Assembly (NCBI RefSeq): GCF_015905305.1
Contig: NZ_JADZLQ010000001.1
Location: 1,822,599 to 1,886,598, forward strand
Reading direction: 5' to 3'
Source: Pinirhizobacter soli
Lineage (GTDB): Bacteria; Pseudomonadota; Gammaproteobacteria; Xanthomonadales; Rhodanobacteraceae
Length of the DNA: 64,000 nucleotides
Below, piece after piece: positions 17,141 through 25,188 of the stretch. Position numbers and translations under genes: made by a program. The stretch's first letter is position 1; each line of letters starts with the position of its first letter. A model generated the notes under the pieces. It was given only the letters and a program-made list of their open reading frames with translations, was not told the origin of the DNA and did not search any database.

Positions 17141-20100
17141 ATGACACGGCTTCGCCCATTCCTGTCCTGCGTCATTGCCGGTCTCTGGGTGATCGCAGGC
17201 AGTCCCTTGCACGCGGACGATGCGAGTCCTGGCCGGATGCCCGTTTCCGCTGCCGAACGTGCCTGGCTCGATGCGCTTCCCACGCTCAATGTCACCTACG
17301 ACGACGCCTTCGCACCCTTCGTCAGCGTAGATAGCCGCGGTCTTCCCGAAGGTATTTCAGCGGACTATTTCCAGCACGTGGTGGACGACCTTGGCCTGAA
17401 GGTTCGCTATGTCCGCAGCGGCGACCTTAGCGACACGCGCAAGATGATCGATCAAGGGCAGGTCGACATCGTGCTCGCCTTCAACCCCTCTGGACGCGCC
17501 GGGAAAGGGCTGGTGTTTAGCCGGCCGTACGTGGAGTTCCCGCTGGTGATCGCCACGCGCCAGGATACCGCAAGCATTGCCGGCCTTGCGGATCTGGCAG
17601 GCGAACGGGTGGCGGCGGACACCGACCGGGAAGCGGTGCTGCGCATGCTCGCCGAAGCCCCCCGCCCCGTGCACACAATCACCACCCACGATGGCGCCGA
17701 AGCGCTCGAGTTGCTCGACCGCCGCGAGGTCGATGCCATGGTCGGCAACCTCGCCACCGTCGATCTCCTCATTCGCTCGCGCTACCCGCAACTTCGCGTA
17801 GGCGCCCCCACCAACCTTACCGAGCCCCTGGCTTTCGCCGTGCGCAACAACTATGCCGGGCTGGTTCCGCTGGTCAATCGATCGCTTGCCCGTGTGGATG
17901 CACGCGAGGCCGCCCGCATCCGCAATACATGGTTATCGGTGAACTACACCTGGGGCGGTTCATGGTCCGCCGTATGGCAAAAGACCTGGCCGATCGTATT
18001 GATATTCGCCATCGCGCTGGCCATGGTGAGCTTCGCCTTGGTACGCCTTCGCCGCGAGGTACGCCGGCGACGCCATACCGAACAACAGCTGCAGGATGTC
18101 ACCAGCAACCTGCCCGCCGTGGTGTTCCGCTTCGTCATCGACCGGCAACGCCAGATCAATTTCGAGTATGTCGATGGCGACACCCTGGCTATCTTTGGCG
18201 TAGATCCCCCTACCTTCCTGCGTGACGAACCTGCCGCATTCCGCACGATATCGCCCGAGCACCGCCAGATGCTGCTCGAACGCGTGCACGAGGCGGCGGA
18301 GTCAGGCAAGCCTTTGCACGCCACCGTGCGCGTCGATGGCGACCGTTGGGTCACCACCCATGCGTTGCCGCGCGAACTTCCCGGCGGCACCGTGCAGTTC
18401 GACGGCTACTGGGTGGACGTGACGGTCACGCACGAGCAAGGCCTGGCACTGGCCACCGCACGAGACGAGGCCGAATCCGCGACGCAGGCGAAAACGGTAT
18501 TCCTGGCCACGATGAGCCACGAGATACGTACGCCGATGTACGGCGTGCTGGGCACGCTGGAACTGCTGGGCGGCACCCGGCTGGACGAGGAGCAGCGAAG
18601 CCTGCTTGGCACGGCAGGCGATTCGGCCACCCTGCTGCTGCAAGTGCTCGACGACGTCCTGGATTTTTCCATGATCGAGGCGGGGCGCCTCAGCCTCGAA
18701 CTCGTGCCGGTGGACATGCGAGAGCTCATCGACCGCACCGTGGGCATGCTTGCCGCCCAGGCACATGGCCGCGGCATCGACCTGCGCGTCAAGGTGGACG
18801 CCGGTATCGCGGCGATGGTCATGGCCGACGACGTGCGCGTCAGGCAGGTGCTGTTGAACCTCATCGGCAACGCGATCAAGTTCACCTCCGCAGGCTCGGT
18901 GACCGTCGAGGCCACCCTCGTCCCCGAGGGTGTCACGGACGAACGCCAGCGCATCGGCATCGATGTCACCGACACCGGCGTCGGCATCGCCGCGGAGGTG
19001 CTGCCCACCTTGTTCGCGCCGTTCACCCAGGGCGAGGGCTCCACGCGACGACGTTTCGGCGGCAGCGGCCTGGGCCTTTCCATTTGCCATCAGCTGGTGC
19101 AGTTGATGGGCGGCACGATCCAGATACAAAGCACGCCTGGTTCCGGGACGCGTGTCCGCGTGGAGCTCGCCCTTGAAATCAACCTGCTTCATCGGGACAA
19201 CGGGCTGTTGTCGGGAAGGACTGCCAGCATCGACGTGGACGACACCTTCGCCGCCCAGGCGCTGGCACAGGGCCTGGGCGCGTTGGGCATGATCCTGGCC
19301 GAACCCGGTTCGGCGGCGCACGCGGACATCGTATTCACCACCCGCAGCCAGGGCTCGCCACGGGCGAATGTCGTGCTGGTGTCCGGCCAGGCCGATCCGC
19401 GCGGTTTTTCCCAGCGAGAGGGCGTGCTGGTCATGAGCGCCTGCCCAATCAGAAGTTCGCTGTTGGCACGCGTGTGCGAGCTGGCCCTGGGATTGGGCGA
19501 GGCCTCGGTGTCCCTACCCGATGAGCCCGATATACCGGTGCCATTCTTGCCTACCCGGATCCTGGTGGCCGACGACAATCCCACCAACCAGGCACTGATC
19601 CAGGCGCAGCTGGCGCGCCTGGGTCGAACCTGCACGGTCGTCGACGACGGCGGCCAGGCACTGGACGCCCTGGCAACCCGACCCTGGGACCTGGCCATCC
19701 TGGACGTGCACATGCCGGTGTTCGATGGTTACACGGTCGCCCGGCAATGGCGTGAACGGGAGGCCCTCACCGGCGGACACCTGCCCATCGTGGCGATGAC
19801 GGCCAACGCCCAACCCGATGAAGTTGTGCGGTGCCGCTCGGCGGGGATGGACGGCTTCATCGCGAAACCTGCAACCCTCGCGGACCTGCGCGGGATGCTC
19901 GATACATGGCTGCCGACGGCCGCGCTGCCGCCGCCAACGATACTTGACTACGAATTGCTTCGGGAGAACTTCGGCTCCCATGCCGTCGCTGCGCGGATTG
20001 TCCGGGAGTTCTCCCGGGTGACTCGTTCGGAACTGGCCGCCGTGACCGATACGCTCGATACGTCGACCCCGGCCGAACTCCGCCTATGGCTGCACAGGAC

Positions 20101-20281
20101 GGTCGGCGGCATGCACGTGTTCGGCAGTACGGCCCTCACCGACCGCGGCGACGTACTGGAGCAAGTCATCGATGAACTGGAACCCGCCGCGGCACGTGAA
20201 GCTTTCGCAATCTTCGGTGTAAGCCTGGTTGCACTGCTGGATGAAATCGACGGATGGGCGGAAGGTATCGAAGCGGCCTGA
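17141..20281 (+). CDS. EvgS/BvgS-like hybrid sensor histidine kinase with periplasmic solute-binding domain
   Basis: 1046 residues. Order: signal peptide, one SBP_bac_3 solute-binding domain (about 35-265), membrane helix (about 278-300), PAS-like domain (about 315-440), HisKA with phospho-His in ATMSHEIRTPM (near 461), ATPase with NLIGNAIKF and GGSGLGLSI, a degenerate receiver-like stretch, a true receiver (DDNPTNQ, Asp in LAILDVHMP near 853), and a C-terminal HPt domain (phospho-His in LWLHRTVGGMH near 985). This is the full His-Asp-His phosphorelay that feeds a separate regulator, surely the divergent RcsB-like protein. The ATG at 17141 has GAGG eight bases upstream. EvgS and BvgS usually have two binding domains; here there is one. 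Confidence 0.93.
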   Translation: MTRLRPFLSCVIAGLWVIAGSPLHADDASPGRMPVSAAERAWLDALPTLNVTYDDAFAPFVSVDSRGLPEGISADYFQHVVDDLGLKVRYVRSGDLSDTRKMIDQGQVDIVLAFNPSGRAGKGLVFSRPYVEFPLVIATRQDTASIAGLADLAGERVAADTDREAVLRMLAEAPRPVHTITTHDGAEALELLDRREVDAMVGNLATVDLLIRSRYPQLRVGAPTNLTEPLAFAVRNNYAGLVPLVNRSLARVDAREAARIRNTWLSVNYTWGGSWSAVWQKTWPIVLIFAIALAMVSFALVRLRREVRRRRHTEQQLQDVTSNLPAVVFRFVIDRQRQINFEYVDGDTLAIFGVDPPTFLRDEPAAFRTISPEHRQMLLERVHEAAESGKPLHATVRVDGDRWVTTHALPRELPGGTVQFDGYWVDVTVTHEQGLALATARDEAESATQAKTVFLATMSHEIRTPMYGVLGTLELLGGTRLDEEQRSLLGTAGDSATLLLQVLDDVLDFSMIEAGRLSLELVPVDMRELIDRTVGMLAAQAHGRGIDLRVKVDAGIAAMVMADDVRVRQVLLNLIGNAIKFTSAGSVTVEATLVPEGVTDERQRIGIDVTDTGVGIAAEVLPTLFAPFTQGEGSTRRRFGGSGLGLSICHQLVQLMGGTIQIQSTPGSGTRVRVELALEINLLHRDNGLLSGRTASIDVDDTFAAQALAQGLGALGMILAEPGSAAHADIVFTTRSQGSPRANVVLVSGQADPRGFSQREGVLVMSACPIRSSLLARVCELALGLGEASVSLPDEPDIPVPFLPTRILVADDNPTNQALIQAQLARLGRTCTVVDDGGQALDALATRPWDLAILDVHMPVFDGYTVARQWREREALTGGHLPIVAMTANAQPDEVVRCRSAGMDGFIAKPATLADLRGMLDTWLPTAALPPPTILDYELLRENFGSHAVAARIVREFSRVTRSELAAVTDTLDTSTPAELRLWLHRTVGGMHVFGSTALTDRGDVLEQVIDELEPAAAREAFAIFGVSLVALLDEIDGWAEGIEAA

Positions 20282-20295
20282 GCCGAACGGTAAAG

Positions 20296-20733
20296 TCACC
20301 CACGCAGGCCATGGACGAGCGTGGCCATGTCCAGGTGGACGGCCCGCAACCTTGGCAGGAGACGGCAGGCCAGCGCCGCAAGCGTGGGATCGTTTTCGGC
20401 AACCGCTTCGAAATGCCGCAACAGGCGATTTTCAGCCCGTTCCAGCAATGCAATCCCGGCATTGTCGGGGTTGGCGGCCAGGCGCATGCGCCATGCGGCC
20501 AGCTGCACCCGTTGACGACCGGCCAGGCTCACCTGCGTCGTGATGCTGCCGCCCCGGGCCTCGACCTCGCGGCGCAACTCGTTCACGGTGACGGCCAGGG
20601 TGGCGGCCATTTCAGCAAGCACCGCCTGAAGGCCAGGCTCGGAAACCATCGATGCCGCTTTCAGGTACAGCTCGCGGTCGTCGCTGGCGCGGCGCAGGAG
20701 TTGAGACAACGATCGGATGACGGTGCGGTCCAT
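20296..20733 (-). CDS. PA2169-type (DUF2383-like) four-helix-bundle protein
   Basis: 145 residues from the ATG at 20733, all helical, with alternating acidic and basic residues and no signal peptide. Segments such as SQLLRRASDDRELYLKAAS and LLERAENRLLRHFEAV suggest a ferritin-like four-helix bundle of the DUF2383/PA2169 family, members of which are stress- or spore-related and of unknown activity. A complete di-iron ExxH pair is not evident. It converges with the hybrid kinase gene (14 nt apart). The family assignment is tentative. Confidence 0.6.
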   Translation of the reverse strand: MDRTVIRSLSQLLRRASDDRELYLKAASMVSEPGLQAVLAEMAATLAVTVNELRREVEARGGSITTQVSLAGRQRVQLAAWRMRLAANPDNAGIALLERAENRLLRHFEAVAENDPTLAALACRLLPRLRAVHLDMATLVHGLRG

Positions 20734-20808
20734 GACGGGGCACAAGCTAGCGTCGCCGCCCTTACCCGTGCCTAAACCAGCCCCGGCTGCGTTTACTTGG
20801 CGTTCCTT

Positions 20809-21555
20809 TTAAGGCGCGATCTGGAGCAGATTCAGGGGGCGGCCATGGTCGTCGGTCAGGCCTTCGGAAAGCTCCGCCAGGCGGCGGATGTCAGGACACA
20901 AGGCCTGCACCCTGGGTCGCAGTTCACGGTTTACCCGCGCCTGGACCCGAGCCTGAAGGCCCGTGCTCAGGGACGAGGCCCGATCGCGAAGCGCCGCGGC
21001 GCCGGCCAGGTCGCCGTTCATGGCCAGATCCACGGCATCGGAGGTCAGGCTCGCGGCCACCAGGGGACCCAAATCGGCAACCATGCCGTTCGCGTAGCTT
21101 TCAAAGGCATCGCCCTGCCAGTCGTGGGTGCTGTTGCTGCGGGCGATGCGGGCGTGCAACTCCGCGACATGGCCGCTGAGCTTTTGATCGAACTCACCAT
21201 CCTGCAGGGCCGCCGGTGCACTGCGTGCCACTTCTTCGCGCACGGCGCGCGCGGCGGTGTCCACACCGGCATCGGCCACCGCACGCAAGCGCGGCAGTAG
21301 TGCGCGAAGCTGCCGCTCGAACAGCGCCGCCTGGTCCTGGGCGTCGGGACGCAGCGCTACCGTACGGCCGTCGACCACCACCGAACCATCGTCCAGGCCG
21401 ACCTGGCGTGGCGCGGGTTGGGGGCGATCGAACAGGATGCCGCGCGAGCGCACGGTAAGGTCGTAGCTGCTGCTGGCGTGGCAGGCCGTGCCCAAGTCCT
21501 GGGCCGCGACGGCGGAAGAAGCAAACAGCAAGGCGACCGAAAGGAGAATGCGCAT
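20809..21555 (-). CDS. Exported DUF2884 (YggN-like) protein, copy 2
   Basis: 248 residues with a signal peptide ending at SSAVAAQ. It shows the same layout as the copy at 14816: an early Cys (GTACHASSSYDLTV), VVVDGRTVALRPDAQDQ, a helical middle and a late Cys in RVQALCPDIRRLAELSEG, then a short beta end. The sequences are clearly diverged, so the duplication is old. Function unknown; periplasmic. It lies between the DUF2383-like gene and the membrane protein gene at 21640, transcribed in the same direction but with gaps of about 75-85 nt. Confidence 0.75.
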   Translation of the reverse strand: MRILLSVALLFASSAVAAQDLGTACHASSSYDLTVRSRGILFDRPQPAPRQVGLDDGSVVVDGRTVALRPDAQDQAALFERQLRALLPRLRAVADAGVDTAARAVREEVARSAPAALQDGEFDQKLSGHVAELHARIARSNSTHDWQGDAFESYANGMVADLGPLVAASLTSDAVDLAMNGDLAGAAALRDRASSLSTGLQARVQARVNRELRPRVQALCPDIRRLAELSEGLTDDHGRPLNLLQIAP

Positions 21556-21639
21556 GGAGCCTTAAGCCAGGACGATGATGTCGCGTATCGTCGGGGGCGC
21601 CGGCCGCATGGCGGCTGAACCGGCGCCTGGACATGGCCC

Positions 21640-22140
21640 TCAGGCGGCCGGGGTGACGTCCGCCTTGCCCAAGCGCCAGGCCACCCAGCCAAGTACCGGG
21701 ATGATCAGGATCCGAAGACCCAGCGATAGATACATGTAAGTGAGGATCGGCCCCACGACGTTGGCCAGGTCGCCCGAGGCATCGGGCGAGGCCATGGCCA
21801 CGGCAAGCCCCTCGCGCACCTGGGCAAGCGCACGCCACATCGAAAACACACCGGTGGCCGCCCAGACCGCCACCAGCAGGCATACCAGGCGTAGCGGCAG
21901 CACGGCGCGGCGCTTGCCACGCAACACCAACGCCGCCAGTGCGGCCAACAACGTGGCGGCGATGAAATAGGCGATATCCCAGCCAAGCTGGGCCTGCGCT
22001 GCCGGCGTACCGACACCTGTTCTGCCGTCGCGCAAGGCGAGCGAAATGCCGATGGCGTCGCGCGCGTAGAAGAACGCGCCGACGCCAGCGACCAGGACGA
22101 TCAGCCAGGCGGCGATCCGCCAGCCGACGACCCTTGCCAT
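21640..22140 (-). CDS. Four-helix membrane protein of unknown function
   Basis: 166 residues with membrane helices near 8-28, 52-72, 82-102 and 132-155 (DUF2975-like in general character, but I cannot confirm the family). No catalytic motif is visible. The ATG shares one base with the stop of bcp (TGATG), so it is translationally coupled to the peroxiredoxin and the two form an operon. A link to bcp in function is only suggested by that coupling. Confidence 0.65.
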   Translation of the reverse strand: MARVVGWRIAAWLIVLVAGVGAFFYARDAIGISLALRDGRTGVGTPAAQAQLGWDIAYFIAATLLAALAALVLRGKRRAVLPLRLVCLLVAVWAATGVFSMWRALAQVREGLAVAMASPDASGDLANVVGPILTYMYLSLGLRILIIPVLGWVAWRLGKADVTPAA

Positions 22141-22685
22141 CAGGCCTTGCCAGCCTTCATGGCATCCAGATCGGCCAGGACCTGGCCTGAGTTCTTCTCA
22201 GGATCGACGTCCTTGTAGATCTTCACGATCTTGCCGGTCGGGTCGATCAGGAAGGTTTCGCGGCGGGCGTACTGCATGCCCAGGTGGTTGGCCAGTACGT
22301 CGTAGCTGGTGGCCGTCTTCTTGTCCGAATCGGCCAGCAGCGGGAACGGCACGTGGTACTTGGCGGCGAACTCCTGGTGGGATTTGACATCGTCCACGCT
22401 CACGCCGAGCACGGTGGCGCCGGCCTTGTGCAGCTTGGCGATGTCATCGCGGAAGGTGCAGACCTCAGTGGTGCAGCCGGAGGTGAAATCCTTCGGGTAG
22501 AAATAAAGCACCAGCCACTGACCCTTGTGGGTTTCAAGCGTATGCCAGTCGCCCTTCTGGTCCTGTAGGTGGAAGTCCGGCGCCTGGGAGCCGACGGTGG
22601 GCGCGGCGAATGCGGGCATGACGGCGGCGAGCAGGAACAGGCAGATCGCCGATAGGGAAACGGTGGAGAGGCGGAAGCGACGCAT
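22140..22685 (-). CDS. bcp: Exported thiol peroxidase, Bcp/PrxQ family
   Basis: 181 residues, about 25 longer than cytosolic Bcp because of a signal peptide (FLLAAVMPAFAAP). The AhpC/TSA fold is shown by YFYPKDFTSGCTTEVCTF, where the peroxidatic Cys and the resolving Cys five residues later mark the PrxQ type, and by the Arg in YARRETFLIDPTGKI. It reduces hydrogen peroxide and lipid peroxides, here presumably in the periplasm. GAGGG precedes the ATG at 22685. It is followed by a coupled membrane protein gene. Confidence 0.92.
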   Translation of the reverse strand: MRRFRLSTVSLSAICLFLLAAVMPAFAAPTVGSQAPDFHLQDQKGDWHTLETHKGQWLVLYFYPKDFTSGCTTEVCTFRDDIAKLHKAGATVLGVSVDDVKSHQEFAAKYHVPFPLLADSDKKTATSYDVLANHLGMQYARRETFLIDPTGKIVKIYKDVDPEKNSGQVLADLDAMKAGKA

Positions 22686-22726
22686 GGGGAGCCCTCGGGT
22701 TAGTTAGCGGCGTGAGTGTACGCCGG

Positions 22727-22755
22727 GAAAAAGAAAGGCGCCCGCATGGGGCGCC
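22727..22755 (-). terminator. Rho-independent terminator
   Basis: On the minus strand a 7-bp GGCGCCC/GGGCGCC stem with a 5-nt loop is followed by TTTCTTTTT. It closes the transcript of the secreted-protein gene at 22803 before bcp begins. Confidence 0.82.
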
Positions 22756-22802
22756 TCCCGAGGGCATTGACCGGGGTAACCGGCCTAGCCTTACAGAAAA
22801 AA

Positions 22803-23255
22803 TTACTTGACCCGGGAAATGGTCAGCTTGCCTACGTCCACGCCAAGGTTGACGCCCTCGCCCGTGCCGCTGAGCGCCAGCGAGACAGTGCCCTTGGACA
22901 GGACCTGGGCCCCGGCGCTCTTGACCACACCGGCGTCGGCATTGGCCGTGACGTAGTCGCCAAACACGTCGGTGATGCTATGGACGTTGCTGATCTCGCC
23001 CTTGCCGTCGTTGATGCGCCATTTGCCCGCGGTCAGGCCGCCACCGGTGATCTCCAGCTTTACCGTGGCCGTGCGCCCGTCGTCACAGCGGAGGGTGCCG
23101 GAACCTTCGGCGTGCTTGTAGATGACCGACCAGCCTTTGAGGTTGAAACGCATATGGCAGCGGAGGCCAGCGTCGTCCGCATGGGCGGCGGGGGCAGCGA
23201 AGGAACCGGCGGCAACGAGGGCGAGTACGGCAAGACCTGTCATGCGCTTGATCAT
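22803..23255 (-). CDS. Small exported protein of unknown function
   Basis: 150 residues from the ATG at 23255, which has AGGAG seven bases upstream. A clear signal peptide (MIKRMTGLAVLALVAAGSFA, cleavage after AHA) precedes a beta-rich mature part with two Cys residues (LRCHMRF, GTLRCDDG) likely to form a disulfide, and Gly/Val-rich strands to the end. It resembles small secreted beta-barrel or lipocalin-like envelope proteins in composition but I recognise no family. It is monocistronic, with its own terminator. Confidence 0.7.
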   Translation of the reverse strand: MIKRMTGLAVLALVAAGSFAAPAAHADDAGLRCHMRFNLKGWSVIYKHAEGSGTLRCDDGRTATVKLEITGGGLTAGKWRINDGKGEISNVHSITDVFGDYVTANADAGVVKSAGAQVLSKGTVSLALSGTGEGVNLGVDVGKLTISRVK

Positions 23256-23466
23256 TTTTTTCTCCTGGAAGGTGCGGCGGACGGGCATGGCCCGGGCTGG
23301 AGCGCAGTCTCCGATCACAAACATGAAGATTTTGCGATATCGCCATAGCTTGTTCAGCAACGGCAAGGTAGCGTGAACTCCCTTTCACACCCACCACCAT
23401 GACGGGGCGTTCGCGGCCAGGTTTGCACGATCAAAGGCCACTGAAGGCATTCCAGGGGAGAACCCG

Positions 23467-24360
23467 ATGCATCCCATGGCACAACGGGGCTGGCGCATCG
23501 TTCGCAACACCGCCCAGGGGTTTGGCGACGATGAACTGATGACCCGCGCCGCCGCGCTGGCGTTCTACTCGGCGCTTTCCTTCGCCCCGTTGCTGGTGCT
23601 GCTGATATGGATTGCATCGTCGCTGCGGCCGGAATGGCAGCAGCAGATGGTCGACGGCCTGAACCAGATGGTAGGCCCCCGCGCGGCCGAAACCACCCGC
23701 CTGGTGCTGGACAATGCCCGCCAGCGGCCGGGCGTGGGCAGCATGGCCGGGATCATCGGCCTGATCGTCACCCTGGTGGGCGCGTCGGCCGTGTTCGCCC
23801 AGCTGCAGGGCGCGATCAACCGGGTCTGGAGCCTGCAGCCGAAGCCGGGAAAAGCAGTGATGGGGTGGATCCGGTCGCGCATGCATGCAGTGGGGTTGAT
23901 CCTCGCCCTTGCTTTCCTGCTGGTCGTCTCGTTCTCCGTGAGCGCCTTGATCGCGATGTTCGTCCAGGGTGGCACCGTAGCCTGGACGGCGCTCGAAGCG
24001 ATCGTGGCGATGGCGGTGTTCGTCTTCGTCTTCGCGGCCATCTTCAAGGTACTGCCCGATGCCGTGATTGCCTGGCGCGACGCCCTGGTGGGCGCGGCGC
24101 TCACCGCGGTGCTCTTCGCCGCGGGCAAGTTCTGCATCGGCCTGTACCTGGACCACTCCAACGTCGGCGGGCCTTACGGCCCTGCCGGGAGCGTGGTGGT
24201 GCTGCTGGTGTGGGTTTACTACTCCTCGCTGATCCTGCTGCTGGGGGCCGAGCTCACCGAGGCGGTGGCCGAGGAACGCGGCGTGGCGATCCAGCCGCGG
24301 CCCCACGCCAGGCGCGTGCATGTCACGCGGCCCGGTCAGCCGCCAGACAGCGATTTTTGA
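23467..24360 (+). CDS. YihY/BrkB-family membrane protein
   Basis: 297 residues with six predicted helices. YihY/BrkB features are present: DDELMTRAAALAFYSALSF near the start, GSMAGIIGLIVTLVGASAVF, and GPYGPAGSVVVLLVWVYYSS followed by LGAELTEAV near the end. The family was once called RNase BN by mistake; members are inner-membrane proteins of unknown or transporter-like function. Length is typical. GGGGAGAACC precedes the ATG at 23467. About 60 nt separate it from the glycine-zipper gene. Confidence 0.9.
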   Translation: MHPMAQRGWRIVRNTAQGFGDDELMTRAAALAFYSALSFAPLLVLLIWIASSLRPEWQQQMVDGLNQMVGPRAAETTRLVLDNARQRPGVGSMAGIIGLIVTLVGASAVFAQLQGAINRVWSLQPKPGKAVMGWIRSRMHAVGLILALAFLLVVSFSVSALIAMFVQGGTVAWTALEAIVAMAVFVFVFAAIFKVLPDAVIAWRDALVGAALTAVLFAAGKFCIGLYLDHSNVGGPYGPAGSVVVLLVWVYYSSLILLLGAELTEAVAEERGVAIQPRPHARRVHVTRPGQPPDSDF

Positions 24361-24419
24361 TGCCCGCGTCACAGCGCGGCAACCAGCATGGATGGTGTCC
24401 ACCGTGGAGGAGACCCATC

Positions 24420-24731
24420 ATGCACAAGATCATCATCCATGTAGCTGCCGCGAGCCTTGCCATGGCCAGCCTGACCGTGGGCGCGCACGAGGTTTGCCAT
24501 AACGTACGCGTGGCGCACAAGGAATCGAGCGATACCCACCGCATCGCCGGCACCGCCATCGGCGCCGTGGCCGGTGGCCTGATCGGCAACCAGGTCGGCG
24601 GCGGCAAGGGCAAGACCCTCGCCACCGTGGCCGGCGCCGTCGGCGGTGGTTATGCGGGCAACAAGATCCAGCAGAACAACCAGCGCAAGCACACCTACTA
24701 CACCACCGAGCGCCGTTGCCACGAAGAATGA
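24420..24731 (+). CDS. Glycine-zipper outer-membrane-type small protein
   Basis: 103 residues with a signal peptide and a Gly-zipper pair of helices: TAIGAVAGGLIGNQVGGGKGK then TVAGAVGGGYAGNKIQ. This is the '2TM glycine zipper' pattern of SlyB/PcP/YmgG-like envelope proteins. Two Cys (VCHNVRVAH and RRCHEE) bracket the domain and may pair. A GGAGGAG site lies upstream of the ATG at 24420. It probably sits in the outer membrane or periplasm with a structural or stress role. Confidence 0.83.
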   Translation: MHKIIIHVAAASLAMASLTVGAHEVCHNVRVAHKESSDTHRIAGTAIGAVAGGLIGNQVGGGKGKTLATVAGAVGGGYAGNKIQQNNQRKHTYYTTERRCHEE

Positions 24732-24771
24732 GGGATGATCGGCAGCACACGCATGGGAGCGGACAAAGCAC

Positions 24772-25188
24772 ATGGTCAAGTACACACTGGTGGGCTATGA
24801 CGGGTCGGACACGGCCCGTCGCGCCTTTGCCTTCGCCGTTGAACTGGCGCGGCTGGCCGGTGGCAGGGTTCGCGTGGTCAATGTGCTGCAGGTCGCCGAA
24901 GGCGGACCCGATGCCTCGGTATTGATGATGGCCGACTGCAGCAGCGAGCGTAGTGCCGCGCTGCTGGCGGAGCTCACCAGCCTGGTGCCCGATGCCCAGG
25001 CGCTGATCGATGTCGACATCGTCCACGGCAGCCCAGGCGACGCCCTGCTGACCCAGGTGCGCCAACATGGCGTGGACCATGTGGTGATCGGCCACACCGA
25101 GCGCGGGGCACTGGCGCGCTGGCTGCTCGGCTCGGTATCCACCGACATCCTGTCCAAGGCACACGTGCCGGTGACGGTGATCCGCTAG
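24772..25188 (+). CDS. Universal stress protein A family
   Basis: 138 residues, a single UspA domain. It opens YTLVGYDGSDTARRAFAFAV, the family start with the nucleotide-contacting Asp, and ends VVIGHTERGALARWLLGSVS then KAHVPVTVIR, the ATP-binding Gly-rich loop and last strand. The loop departs slightly from the consensus GxxGxxG spacing, so ATP binding is likely but not certain. Its TAG stop lies in a CTAG palindrome shared with the stop codon of the convergent dehydrogenase gene. Confidence 0.92.
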   Translation: MVKYTLVGYDGSDTARRAFAFAVELARLAGGRVRVVNVLQVAEGGPDASVLMMADCSSERSAALLAELTSLVPDAQALIDVDIVHGSPGDALLTQVRQHGVDHVVIGHTERGALARWLLGSVSTDILSKAHVPVTVIR

